From assembly GCF_000024025.1 (NCBI RefSeq), contig NC_013131.1, forward strand, positions 2,976,001-3,040,000: a stretch of DNA of 64,000 nt. The letters are read 5' to 3'. The notes beneath the pieces are model-generated. The model did not search any database. It had not been told where the DNA came from and saw only the letters and a program-made list of their open reading frames with translations. The stretch's first letter is position 1. Every line of letters starts with the position of its first letter. This document shows positions 17,354-24,646 of this stretch, in pieces. The translations under genes and the position numbers were made by a program. Source of the DNA: Catenulispora acidiphila DSM 44928 (GTDB lineage: Bacteria > Actinomycetota > Actinomycetes > Streptomycetales > Catenulisporaceae).

Positions 17354-18715
17354 TCAGGAACCGGCCTGGCTCTGCGCCTGGTTCAGCGCGTCCTGCGGGG
17401 AGGTGCCGCCGGCCAGTGCGGCTTGCAGGGCGGTGAACAGCGCGGTGCTCACCTTCGGGTAGGCCGTGCCGAGCTCGGCGGTGCGGGCCTTCGCGGTGGC
17501 GATCTCGGTGATGAACGCTTGCAGCTGCGGGTCCGAGGCGGCCAGCTGCGCCGCTGCGGCCTCGTTGCTGGGGATGTAGCCGGCGTCCTTCGACCACTCG
17601 CTGGCCTTGTCCGCACTGAGCAGGCACTTCACCACGGCCACCGCCTTGGCTTCGCGGGCGCTGCTGCTGTGGCCGACGGCCCAGACCTCGCCGCCGAGCG
17701 GGGTGACCGGCTTGGCGGCGGCCGAGGGCACCGGGATCGGCACGGTACCGAAGTGCAGATTGGCTGTGGAGTTCAGGCCGGGAAGCTGCCAGGGACCGTT
17801 CACCATCATCGCGACGTTGCCGGCCGCGAACTGCTGCTCGACGTCGGCTTGGGTCCAGGTGACCACGGACTTGGACGCCCAGCCCTTGTCGACGAACGTC
17901 TTCCACAAGCTCAGCGCCTGCACGGCCTGCGGGGAGTTCAGGGTCTTCAGATCGGCGCCGGCGGTCCAGAAGAAGGGCTCGAACTGGAAGCTGCCCTCCT
18001 CGGTGCCCACGGCCGAGAACGCGATGCCCTGCTTGCCGCCGGCGGTCAGCTTCTGGGCGTCGGCGGTGAGCTCGTCCCAGGTGGTCGGCGGGGTCAGCCC
18101 GGCCGCGGTGAACATGTCCTTGTTGTAGTAGAGCGCCAGGCCGTTGACGCCCGGGGCGATGCCGTAGACCTGGCCCTGATAGGTACCGGCCGACACGATC
18201 GAGGGATACAGGCCGTCGGTGGACAGCCCGCCCGCCGACAGCGACACCAAGCCGCCGGTCGAGGCCACCTGCTGGAGGTCCGGGTTGTCGACGAGCAGCA
18301 GGTCGGGCAGCGACTTGGAGGCGGCCTGCTGGAGCAGCTTGGGCATCAGCTGCTCGCGAGGGAGTTCGTGGTGGACGACCTTCACGCCGCCGACTTGGGT
18401 GGCGCATTCGGTGAGCACGCCCTGGATCTGCGTGTTCTGCGGCGCGGAGCTGTAGTAGTCGGTCTCGTTCAGCGTCAGGGTGCCGCCGGATCCGGATCCC
18501 GATCCCGAGCCGGAGGAATCGCCCTTGCCGCTGGAGCCGCAGGCGGACAGCGCGAGCAGGCAGGTCGAGGCGACTGCCAGGGCGCTGATGCAGGTTCTGG
18601 CGGTGGTTCTGCCGCCGGTTCTGACGCCGGTTTCGGCGGCGAGTCCGGCAGCCGGTCGGGCGTCGGGTCCGGTGTCGGCCGTACGGGACCGGCCACGCTG
18701 GTGCACGAATATCAT
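17354..18715 (-). CDS. Extracellular sugar-binding lipoprotein of the CUT1 importer
   Basis: 453 aa from ATG at 18715 behind a GAAAGGTCAAGG site. The unusually long signal region (about 60 aa, with twin Arg before the hydrophobic core) ends in the lipobox LALSACGSS. A Ser/Gly linker leads to the type 1 solute-binding fold, with GVNGLALYYNKDMFTAAGLTPPTTWDEL and NGPWQLPGL as family blocks. It should capture the oligosaccharide made by the secreted glycosidase. A LacI-type operator lies 13 bases upstream of the start. Confidence 0.9.
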   Translation of the reverse strand: MIFVHQRGRSRTADTGPDARPAAGLAAETGVRTGGRTTARTCISALAVASTCLLALSACGSSGKGDSSGSGSGSGSGGTLTLNETDYYSSAPQNTQIQGVLTECATQVGGVKVVHHELPREQLMPKLLQQAASKSLPDLLLVDNPDLQQVASTGGLVSLSAGGLSTDGLYPSIVSAGTYQGQVYGIAPGVNGLALYYNKDMFTAAGLTPPTTWDELTADAQKLTAGGKQGIAFSAVGTEEGSFQFEPFFWTAGADLKTLNSPQAVQALSLWKTFVDKGWASKSVVTWTQADVEQQFAAGNVAMMVNGPWQLPGLNSTANLHFGTVPIPVPSAAAKPVTPLGGEVWAVGHSSSAREAKAVAVVKCLLSADKASEWSKDAGYIPSNEAAAAQLAASDPQLQAFITEIATAKARTAELGTAYPKVSTALFTALQAALAGGTSPQDALNQAQSQAGS

Positions 18716-18727
18716 GACCTTGACCTT

Positions 18728-18741
18728 TCGAATTGATTCGA
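18728..18741. promoter_or_regulatory. LacI-family operator upstream of the importer operon
   Basis: TCGAA-TTGA-TTCGA, a 5-bp inverted repeat with a 4-base spacer, between lacI and the binding-protein gene. It shares TCGAA-N4-TTCGA and three of four spacer bases with the site upstream of lacI, which supports both as sites for the neighbouring LacI protein. Confidence 0.7.
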
Positions 18742-18831
18742 TGATTGCGGGGCGCCGGCGCCGGGCTGCCGGGGTGGTCGGCGGGATGTTCTGCCGGGGT
18801 AGTGGTCGGACGGGCAGGGACGCGTGCCAGG

Positions 18832-19860
18832 TCAGGCGCGGTCGGAGCCGTCGGCGGGAGCCGGCCCGGTGGTGGCGCGGACTTTCAGCGTCGGCGGCAG
18901 GATCGTCACCGACGGTACGGACTCCCCGTTGACCTGCCCGGCCAGCAGTTTCACGGCGGTGCGGGCCAGGTCCTCCACCGGCAGCGAGACCGCGCTGACC
19001 GGTACCGCGAGCCGTTCGGCCTCGTCGTCCGGGCACACCGCCACGACCGAGACGTCCTGCGGCACCCGCAGGCCCAGCCCGGCCAGCCGGTCCAGGACCA
19101 GCGGCAGCGCCCGCTCGTTGTAGACGACCAGGCCGGTCAGGCCGTGGATCTTGCCGAGCAGGCTGTCCACGGCGCGCGCCACGTCGGCCGGGTGCCCGTC
19201 GCAGGGCGTCCAGGCGGTACGGGCCCGGGCCTTGCGCAGCGTGCTCAGCGCGCCTTCGCGGGCGTGGACCGCGTAGGCGACGTCGCGGCGGAACGTCGAC
19301 GGCGACTGCCCGATGTAGCCGACCCGCTGGTGGCCGAGCTCCAGCAGGTGCTCGGCGCACAGCCGGCCGGCCAGCGTCGCGTCGAAGTCGACGTACGGCA
19401 GCCGCGCGCTGTCATCGGGCGTCCCGACCAGCACCGCGGGGCACTTCAGGGAGCTGAGCAGCGCCACGCGCGGGTCGTTGCGCTGCACCTCCATCAGCAT
19501 GACCCCGTCGACCTGCGAGCCGGTCACCGTGTCCCGGATCGCCGTCTCGCCGTCGTCGTCGGTCAGCATCAGCAGCTTCAGCCCGAGGTCCTGCGCCGCG
19601 GTCAGCGTCGCCCAGACGTACGGCATCTGCACCTGGTTGTGCGGCCCGTAGACCATCGGCAGCGCCATCGCGATCACCCCGTTGCGCCCACTGCGGATCG
19701 AGCGCGCCCCGGCGTGCGGCCGGAACTGCAGCTCCTCGATCGCCGCCTCGACCCGCAGCCGGGTCTCCGCCGAGATCGAGCGCGTCCCGCTCAGCACGTA
19801 CGACACGGTGCTGCGGGAGACGCCGGCGCGCTTGGCGACATCTGCGATCGTGACCGCCAC
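18832..19860 (-). CDS. LacI-family transcriptional regulator of the glycan operon
   Basis: 342 aa. The N-terminal HTH TIADVAKRAGVSRSTVSYVLSG is followed by the hinge helix (AAIEELQFRPHAGARSIRSG) and a periplasmic-binding-protein-like sensor domain. It is transcribed in the same direction as the importer, 117 bases upstream. One palindrome lies before its own start and another before the importer, so autoregulation plus control of the operon is likely, relieved by an imported sugar. Confidence 0.93.
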   Translation of the reverse strand: MAVTIADVAKRAGVSRSTVSYVLSGTRSISAETRLRVEAAIEELQFRPHAGARSIRSGRNGVIAMALPMVYGPHNQVQMPYVWATLTAAQDLGLKLLMLTDDDGETAIRDTVTGSQVDGVMLMEVQRNDPRVALLSSLKCPAVLVGTPDDSARLPYVDFDATLAGRLCAEHLLELGHQRVGYIGQSPSTFRRDVAYAVHAREGALSTLRKARARTAWTPCDGHPADVARAVDSLLGKIHGLTGLVVYNERALPLVLDRLAGLGLRVPQDVSVVAVCPDDEAERLAVPVSAVSLPVEDLARTAVKLLAGQVNGESVPSVTILPPTLKVRATTGPAPADGSDRA

Positions 19861-20089
19861 GATGGTCCTTCCGGGTCGAACGGCTCAGGGCACTGCGTCG
19901 GGATGCTACCCCGGCTCCGCGCCCGAACTGTTGTCGAACTGATTCGACAGTCGGTGATGTGGCGTGAACGTAGCACCAGCGTTTCGGCCCGCGCAACGGT
20001 TGGCGGCGATCTGGGGAAAATGGTGCTCGTGGCTTGTGTGCGGGTGGGGGGTGGGGGTTGGTGCGGTTATTTTGTGGGGTTTTAGAAGC
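19861..20089. other. Non-coding interval upstream of lacI
   Basis: Contains the lacI promoter region and operator. From 20026 it becomes strongly G/T-rich on the plus strand (runs of 3, 6 and 5 G at 20042-20057). I see no gene in it. Confidence 0.5.
19932..19949. promoter_or_regulatory. LacI-family operator upstream of lacI
   Basis: TGTCGAA-CTGA-TTCGACA is a perfect 7-bp inverted repeat 72 bases upstream of the lacI start. It matches the inner half-sites and spacing of the site at 18728-18741. Probably autoregulatory. Confidence 0.7.
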
Positions 20090-20517
20090 TTTACGGCTTC
20101 GCGCCGGTGTTGATGGCCTCGTAGGGGGCGCAGTTCGGTGGTGGGTGTCTGGGTAACGCTGGCGACCGGTGGACTCTTGTGGACTCGACCGCGCTCAGGT
20201 CCGAGTCACTGCGCATACGTTGGGGCTGGCGGGTAGCGGCCGCGTTTGAGGGGCACCAGAAGTCAAGGCAAAGGCAGGCGCCTCCGGCGGGGGCACTCTG
20301 CAACGAGATTCCCCGGCTATCACTGAGCACTCACCGCGAGCACGGTTGCCAGTTCCGGCGGGAGGCGCCAAACAATATTAACGTCTTTGCCGAAGATGTC
20401 GGCGACGTGGTGAAGCAGCAGCCTGCCGCGGCCGCCAGCGTTACCCAGACACCCTCTACCGAACTGCGTCCCCTGAGAGGCGATCAACACCCGCGCGAAG
20501 CCGTAAAAAAATTAGAA
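20082..20517. mobile_element. ~0.42-kb MITE-like element with 77-bp imperfect terminal inverted repeats
   Basis: The left arm (20090-20166) and right arm (20431-20507) are inverted copies with about 8 mismatches in 77 bases; both outer ends read ACGGCTTCGCGC inward. The hexamer TTAGAA flanks both sides (20082-20087 and 20512-20517) and may be a target duplication; the right copy contains the SDR stop codon. The 264-base interior holds no recognisable transposase. A minus-strand frame from about 20490 to 20323 reads like a short protein tail (GTQFGRGCLGNAG, DIFGKDVNIVWRLPPELATV) but I do not recognise it. A transcription terminator cannot explain arms this long. Confidence 0.6.
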
Positions 20518-21408
20518 AGGGAAGACGACGTCCGTCAGCTTCTCGGACTCCGCCCAGAGCCGTCGCTGCGCCTCGTCGTCATGTGCGGCCCGGCTCGCCT
20601 CGACCACGATCGGGTGGCCTGTCTGCTCTTTGCGGCCGCCCGGGCCGTAGTACGTGCCGCCGAGGGCGTGCGGGTCGGCCGCCGCGCGCAGGGTGGGCAG
20701 AGCGCCCATCGCAGCGCTCTGCATCATGAACGGGCCGACGGCCAGCATCGCGGCCTTGAGGACGAATGACTCGTGGCGGAACAGCTCCGTGCGCGAGAAG
20801 CCGGGGTGCGCGGCCAGCGCGACGGCGGGCAGTCCGGCGGCGGCGAGGCGGCGCTGCAGTTCGAAGGTGAAGAGCAGGTTGGCCAGCTTGGAGCGACAGT
20901 AGGCGGCGTCAGGCTTGTACGCGCGGTGGTAGCCGAGGTCGTCGAAGTCGATGCGTCCGCGCGTGTGAACCAGGCTGCTGACGGTGACGATTCGCGCGTC
21001 GGGTGCGGCCATGAGCCGCGGGAGCAGCAGGCCGGTGAGGGCGAAGTGGCCGAAGTGGTTGATGCCGAGGTGCAGCTCGAAGCCGTCCTCGGTGGTCCCG
21101 AACGGTACGTCCATCACGCCGGCGTTGTTGATGAGCAGATCGATCTGCGGATGCTGCTCCCGCAACTCCTCGGCGGCGCGCCGCACGGAGGCGAGCGATC
21201 CCAGATCCAGCTCCACGACCTCGGGCTCAGCTGCCACCGACGTGGGCAGTCCGGCGGCGATTCCGGCCGCCGCAGCGCGCCCTTTCTCGGCAGAGCGGCA
21301 GGCCAGCACCACCTTTGCGCCGCGCTCGGCGAGCACCCGTGCGGTCTCGAGCCCGATTCCGGAGGTGGCGCCGGTGACCACCGCGACGCGCCCAGTCTGG
21401 TCCGGCAC
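20512..21408 (-). CDS. Short-chain dehydrogenase, retinol-dehydrogenase-like
   Basis: 298 aa. Rossmann motif VVTGATSGIG (residues 11-20), NNAGVM near 96, catalytic Ser in VTVSSLVHTRG and YCRSK. HPGFSRTEL and a longer C-terminal region place it with RDH/WWOX-like enzymes that oxidise or reduce lipophilic alcohols or ketones with NADP(H). Substrate unknown. Its stop codon lies in the flank of the inverted-repeat element, which may have replaced its original 3' region. Confidence 0.88.
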   Translation of the reverse strand: MPDQTGRVAVVTGATSGIGLETARVLAERGAKVVLACRSAEKGRAAAAGIAAGLPTSVAAEPEVVELDLGSLASVRRAAEELREQHPQIDLLINNAGVMDVPFGTTEDGFELHLGINHFGHFALTGLLLPRLMAAPDARIVTVSSLVHTRGRIDFDDLGYHRAYKPDAAYCRSKLANLLFTFELQRRLAAAGLPAVALAAHPGFSRTELFRHESFVLKAAMLAVGPFMMQSAAMGALPTLRAAADPHALGGTYYGPGGRKEQTGHPIVVEASRAAHDDEAQRRLWAESEKLTDVVFPF

Positions 21409-21600
21409 GTCGGCGGCAGTCCACTTCTCGGGACCTGCGGTAGCAGAAATCGGACACCTCGCCCTCGCGGTCGGTACGTATAAGCGCTGCTCACGTTAAC
21501 TCCGCCGCACATGACCACACAACCGCAGAGCTTTGATTCTCTAGGCTGGCGACAACGGCCCGCTAGGCGGCCGATACCGAGTCGCGTACTGTGACCGATC

Positions 21601-22791
21601 GTGCGCAATGTCGTGATTGTTGGGGGCGGGATCGTCGGTCTGGCCGTGGCCTGGGAGCTGACGGGGCGGGGGCTGGGCGTCACCGTTCTGGAGAAAGAAG
21701 CTGGCTGGGCCGCGCATCAGACTGGCCACAACTCGAACGTCGTTCATGCCGGGCTCTACTACAAGCCCGGCTCGTTCAAGGCACGCATGTCCGTCGCGGG
21801 CAACCGGTCCATCGTGGAGTTCGCGCGGGAGCACGGTGTGCCCGTCGAAGTCTGCGGCAAGCTCGTCGTCGCGACCGGGGATGAGGAGATTCCGGCGCTC
21901 GACACGCTGGCGGAGCGGGCCGTGGCCAACGGCGTGCCGGCGAAGCGGATTACGCCGGCCGAGGCTCGAGAGTACGAGCCTGAGGTTGCCTGCGTCGCCG
22001 CGCTGCGGGTCGAGTCCACCGGGATCATCGACTATCCCGGCGTCTGTGCCGCGCTGGTCCGGCTGCTTGGCGAGGCCGGCGCCGATCTGCGGCTGAACAG
22101 TGCCGCGCTCGGGATCCGGGCTGGGCGCAACGGTGGCGTCGAGGTCGCGACCGCGTCCGGCGTGGTGCGCGCCGACGCGCTGGTCAACTGCGCCGGGCTG
22201 CACTCCGATCGGGTGGCGCGGCTGGCTGGGCTGACGCCGTCGGCGCAGATCGTGCCCTTCCGTGGTGAGTACTACGAGCTTCGGCCCGAGCGCCGTCACC
22301 TGGTCAAGGGTCTGATCTACCCCGTGCCGGACCCGACGCTGCCGTTCCTGGGCGTGCACCTGACGAGGATGCTCGACGGCAGCGTGCACGCCGGGCCGAA
22401 CGCCGTGCTGGCGCTGCGCCGCGAGGGCTACCGCTGGACCGACTTCTCCGCGAAGGACGTCGCCGAGGTGGCGGCCTTCCCCGGCACCTGGCGGCTCGCG
22501 CGCCGGTACGCGATCCCGACGGGCTTGGACGAGGTCCGCCGCTCGTTCTCGAAGAAGCGCTTCGCCGCGAGCCTGGCCCGCCTGGTCCCGGCCGTCACCG
22601 AGGACGACATCGTGCGCCACGGCTCGGGCGTCCGCGCCCAAGCCATGCGCCGCGACGGCTCCCTCGTCGACGACTTCCTCATCGAGACCGCCCGCGACCA
22701 GGTCCATGTCCTGAACGCCCCGTCGCCCGCCGCGACGAGCGCCCTGGAGATCGCACGCCACATCGCGGACCGGGTGACGCAGGACCGGTGA
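21601..22791 (+). CDS. lhgO: L-2-hydroxyglutarate oxidase
   Basis: 396 aa, GTG start. It has an N-terminal FAD dinucleotide fold (VVIVGGGIVGLAVAWEL) and the LhgO signature HQTGHNSNVVHAGLYYKPGS, then VESTGIIDYPGV, PFRGEYYEL, LIYPVPDP and GPNAVLALRREGY. The enzyme oxidises L-2-hydroxyglutarate to 2-oxoglutarate, a metabolite repair step at the membrane quinone pool. It is monocistronic and divergent from the SDR gene. Confidence 0.93.
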   Translation: MRNVVIVGGGIVGLAVAWELTGRGLGVTVLEKEAGWAAHQTGHNSNVVHAGLYYKPGSFKARMSVAGNRSIVEFAREHGVPVEVCGKLVVATGDEEIPALDTLAERAVANGVPAKRITPAEAREYEPEVACVAALRVESTGIIDYPGVCAALVRLLGEAGADLRLNSAALGIRAGRNGGVEVATASGVVRADALVNCAGLHSDRVARLAGLTPSAQIVPFRGEYYELRPERRHLVKGLIYPVPDPTLPFLGVHLTRMLDGSVHAGPNAVLALRREGYRWTDFSAKDVAEVAAFPGTWRLARRYAIPTGLDEVRRSFSKKRFAASLARLVPAVTEDDIVRHGSGVRAQAMRRDGSLVDDFLIETARDQVHVLNAPSPAATSALEIARHIADRVTQDR

Positions 22792-22837
22792 GGCGGGGAA
22801 GCAGCCGTCGGTGGCTGCGTGAGGCGGGGCAACAGAA

Positions 22838-22876
22838 AACCGTTGCCTTCCGGGAGTCGGTCTGCCTATCGTGATC
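22838..22876 (+). promoter_or_regulatory. Candidate promoter for the structured leader
   Basis: TTGCCT, 18 bases, then TATCGT, a fair match to a housekeeping -35/-10 pair; initiation would fall shortly before the extended Shine-Dalgarno sequence. Found by eye only. Confidence 0.35.
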
Positions 22877-22884
22877 TCACACAC

Positions 22885-23001
22885 GAAAGGAGGTGATCCT
22901 GAGTTGAGTTGTACCAGGACGCGTGAGGTGGCAGTCAGCTAGCCGCCCCGCCCGCGAACGGGACCGGAAGGTCCTGCCCGGCAGGTCCGGGGCGGCGGGC
23001 T
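22885..23001 (+). ncRNA. Candidate structured RNA/leader with 15-nt extended Shine-Dalgarno sequence
   Basis: GAAAGGAGGTGATCC (22885-22899) is complementary to the 3' end of 16S rRNA over about 14-15 bases, far beyond a normal site. Ten bases after its GGAGG core a TTG opens a 12-codon frame, MSCTRTREVAVS, ending at 22942. Immediately after lies a very GC-rich foldable block: outer helix GCCGCCCCG (22942-22950) with CGGGGCGGC (22988-22996), and inner hairpins such as CCTGC-CCG-GCAGG. This resembles a leader peptide plus terminator/attenuator for the downstream small gene. No Rfam family is recognised. Confidence 0.45.
22904..22942 (+). CDS. Putative 12-aa leader peptide
   Basis: TTG start, 12 codons, translated MSCTRTREVAVS, 10 bases downstream of a near-maximal Shine-Dalgarno core and ending at the foot of a GC-rich hairpin. 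A competing TTG at 22909 would give a 5-aa peptide. Support is positional only. Confidence 0.35.
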   Translation: MSCTRTREVAVS

Positions 23002-23018
23002 AATCTCCGACAGTCACC

Positions 23019-23120
23019 CAGCCCGCGAGCTCACCGGTCAGTCCCCGGTGCCTGGTCGAGGGCGCCCGAAGCGGCTCAGTGCCGTCGCGGGTGTTCCGGC
23101 AGGAAGCAGCTCGCGGGCTG
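23019..23120 (+). ncRNA. Second structured segment closed by a perfect 13-bp helix
   Basis: CAGCCCGCGAGCT (23019-23031) is perfectly complementary to 23108-23120, enclosing 76 bases that themselves contain a CACCGG/CCGGTG hairpin and a GCGGC/GCCGT hairpin. CCTGTTTTC follows, so it could also act as a terminator. It sits 114 bases before the small gene at 23234. Confidence 0.4.
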
Positions 23121-23233
23121 CCTGTTTTCATCAGTGTGTGTGGCCGCCGCGGTGGCGCGGCTGCCTTCCTGGGGTTTCGATCGCCGGTCAGCGGTGACGC
23201 ACTAAGTGAAGGCATCGAGCCAGGAGCGTCGCC

Positions 23234-23467
23234 ATGAAGGGTGATCGGGTCGAGATCGTCGTCGACGTCGGCGACGGGTCTCGGAACTACGAGATCGTCG
23301 CGACTCGCGCCGGGCGCCGTGTCGAGGTGCACATCGCGCGGGGAGTCGTCGAGGTCACCGAGGTGACCAGGACCGGCGTCGCGGTGCGGACCGCGCGATT
23401 CATGGCCGGGCGCGTTCTGGCGCTCGTGGAGCATCCGGTAGAGGGCGGGCAGTCCGGCGAGGAGTAG
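23234..23467 (+). CDS. Small conserved actinobacterial protein of unknown function
   Basis: 77 aa, ATG after AGGAG. Predominantly beta-strand: VEIVVDVGDGSRNYEIVATRAGRRVEVH..., then VVEVTEVTRTG and VRTARFMAGRVLALVEHP. Similar short proteins are familiar from streptomycetes but have no assigned role. The structured leader upstream suggests conditional expression, perhaps by translation or termination control. Confidence 0.7.
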   Translation: MKGDRVEIVVDVGDGSRNYEIVATRAGRRVEVHIARGVVEVTEVTRTGVAVRTARFMAGRVLALVEHPVEGGQSGEE

Positions 23468-23647
23468 ACGCCGGCTCCGATCGGCAGCGCGCGCCGCATC
23501 TCGAGGATTGTCTGTTCCGTGTGGTGAGCGGCCTCCTATTGCCATGTTTGTTTGAACCATTGGCGCTTGGTTACAAGGCGGTCCTAAGACGAACGCGGGC
23601 CGACTTTGGATTCCCCTGAGATCGCGATCCGCGGAAAGGAAGCCGTC

Positions 23648-23824
23648 ATGGGCGTCATATTGCTGGTTCTCCTGGTGGCCCTGCTACTCGGTGGTCTGGG
23701 GTTCGCCGCGCACGCGCTGTGGTGGATCGCCGTCATCGTGTTCATCGCCTGGCTGGTCGGTTTCGGCGTCAGCCGGGGCGAGGCGCACGCGGGCGGACGC
23801 CGCCGGTGGTACGGCCGCTGGTAG
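23648..23824 (+). CDS. Small hydrophobic membrane protein
   Basis: 58 aa, ATG 23648 after GGAAAGGAAG. Two adjacent hydrophobic segments (residues 2-20 and 22-40, HALWWIAVIVFIAWLVGFG) are followed by a basic tail ending RRRWYGRW. This is the typical short actinomycete 'hydrophobic protein' often found near csbD genes and stress loci. It lies 50 bases before the csbD gene and is probably co-transcribed with it. Confidence 0.75.
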   Translation: MGVILLVLLVALLLGGLGFAAHALWWIAVIVFIAWLVGFGVSRGEAHAGGRRRWYGRW

Positions 23825-23874
23825 AGATCAATCGGAGAGTTCGCGGTGGGGATCGGAGCTAGGAAAGGATCGAC

Positions 23875-24171
23875 ATGAGTGTCGGCAGCAAGATCAAGTA
23901 CGCGGCCCAGAACGCGAGGGGGAAGGCGAAGGCAGCCGCCGGCGGCGCCACCGGAAACCGCCGCCTGCGCGCCGAGGGCCGGCGCGATCAGGGTGCGGCT
24001 CACGTCAAGCACGCCGCCGACAAGGCCATGGACACCGCGAAGAACGTCGGCCACGAGGCCAAGGGCAAGATCCGGCAGGTGGCGGGAGCGGTGACCGACC
24101 ACAAGGGCCAAGAGGCCAAGGGAAAGGCCGAACAGGTGAGTGCGCGCGGCAAGGAGCATCTGAACAAGTAA
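23875..24171 (+). CDS. csbD: CsbD-family general stress protein
   Basis: 98 aa, ATG after AGGAAAGG. Lys/Ala/Gly-rich, without hydrophobic core. Two CsbD-like blocks (NARGKAKAAAGGATGNRRLRAEG and GHEAKGKIRQVAGAVTDHKG) are separated by an Ala-rich amphipathic helix. The family is sigma-B/stress regulated and of unknown mechanism. The gene's last 18 bases are duplicated 66 bases downstream. Confidence 0.87.
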   Translation: MSVGSKIKYAAQNARGKAKAAAGGATGNRRLRAEGRRDQGAAHVKHAADKAMDTAKNVGHEAKGKIRQVAGAVTDHKGQEAKGKAEQVSARGKEHLNK

Positions 24172-24238
24172 GAGCTCATTGAACGATACTCATCTGAACA
24201 CGGCTCATCTGAACACGGCTCATCTGAACAAGTAAGAG
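24155..24238 (+). repeat. Duplicated csbD tail with short tandem repeats
   Basis: CATCTGAACAAGTAAGAG at the csbD 3' end recurs at 24221-24238. Between the copies CTCATCTGAACACGG is repeated, giving four CATCTGAAC units. It looks like slippage or tandem duplication of the gene end. Confidence 0.75.
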
Positions 24239-24251
24239 AACGAAGAGAACC

Positions 24252-24294
24252 GCGACTCCGGGTGGAACAGTGATGGTGTTCCGCCCGGAGTCGC
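24252..24294. terminator. Strong hairpin terminator after csbD
   Basis: GCGACTCCGGG (24252-24262) pairs with CCCGGAGTCGC (24284-24294); an inner GGAAC/GTTCC extends the stem. No U-tract, as is common in high-GC actinomycetes. Confidence 0.75.
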
Positions 24295-24463
24295 TGCGCG
24301 CCGTCATGCGTTTCCGAAAGGCCGAGAAATAGCGCTGGCGAATACCGATCCGCGAGGAGAGGCTCGCGTCGCCGCCCCGGGCCGTCCCGCGCCGGCGGAC
24401 TTCAGTCGGCCTGGCACTGTTTGCCTCCGATCACGCAGGGCACAGAGTCCGCGGGAGGCAATC

Positions 24464-24640
24464 ATGAGCGGGTATGGCGACAGTCGTAGTGACGGATCGC
24501 GGTGGGGTGCCGGCGGCAAGGCGGTCGTGGTGCCGTCTGGGCGTCGGCAGGTGCGGGTGCGGAAGTCGTCGAGCCGCAGACTGCGTGACCTTCCCGAGCT
24601 CGACCTCAGGACGCCGTCTGGGCGCCTGCTTCCTTTTTGA
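24464..24640 (+). CDS. Possible small basic protein
   Basis: 58 aa, ATG five bases after GGGAGG. The translation is Gly/Ser-rich at the N-terminus (MSGYGDSRSDGSRWGAGGK) then Arg-rich (RRQVRVRKSSSRRLRDL). The codons favour G/C in third position. It converges on the SIS gene with 6 bases between stops. No family is recognised. The good ribosome site is the main support; it may be spurious. Confidence 0.4.
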   Translation: MSGYGDSRSDGSRWGAGGKAVVVPSGRRQVRVRKSSSRRLRDLPELDLRTPSGRLLPF

Positions 24641-24646
24641 CCGGGT

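Noticed and set aside
20041-20062. G-run sequence resembling a G-quadruplex
   Set aside because: Only three separate runs of three or more G, within a generally G/T-rich stretch; too weak to call.
20179-20511. Plus-strand frame running from within the inverted-repeat element into the SDR gene
   Set aside because: Lacks a ribosome site, crosses both repeat sequence and antisense SDR codons, and has no recognisable motif.
23019-23120. SRP (4.5S) RNA, because of CCGGCAGGAAGCAGC
   Set aside because: The rest of the fold does not follow the SRP long hairpin, and the match to the apical loop motif is partial.
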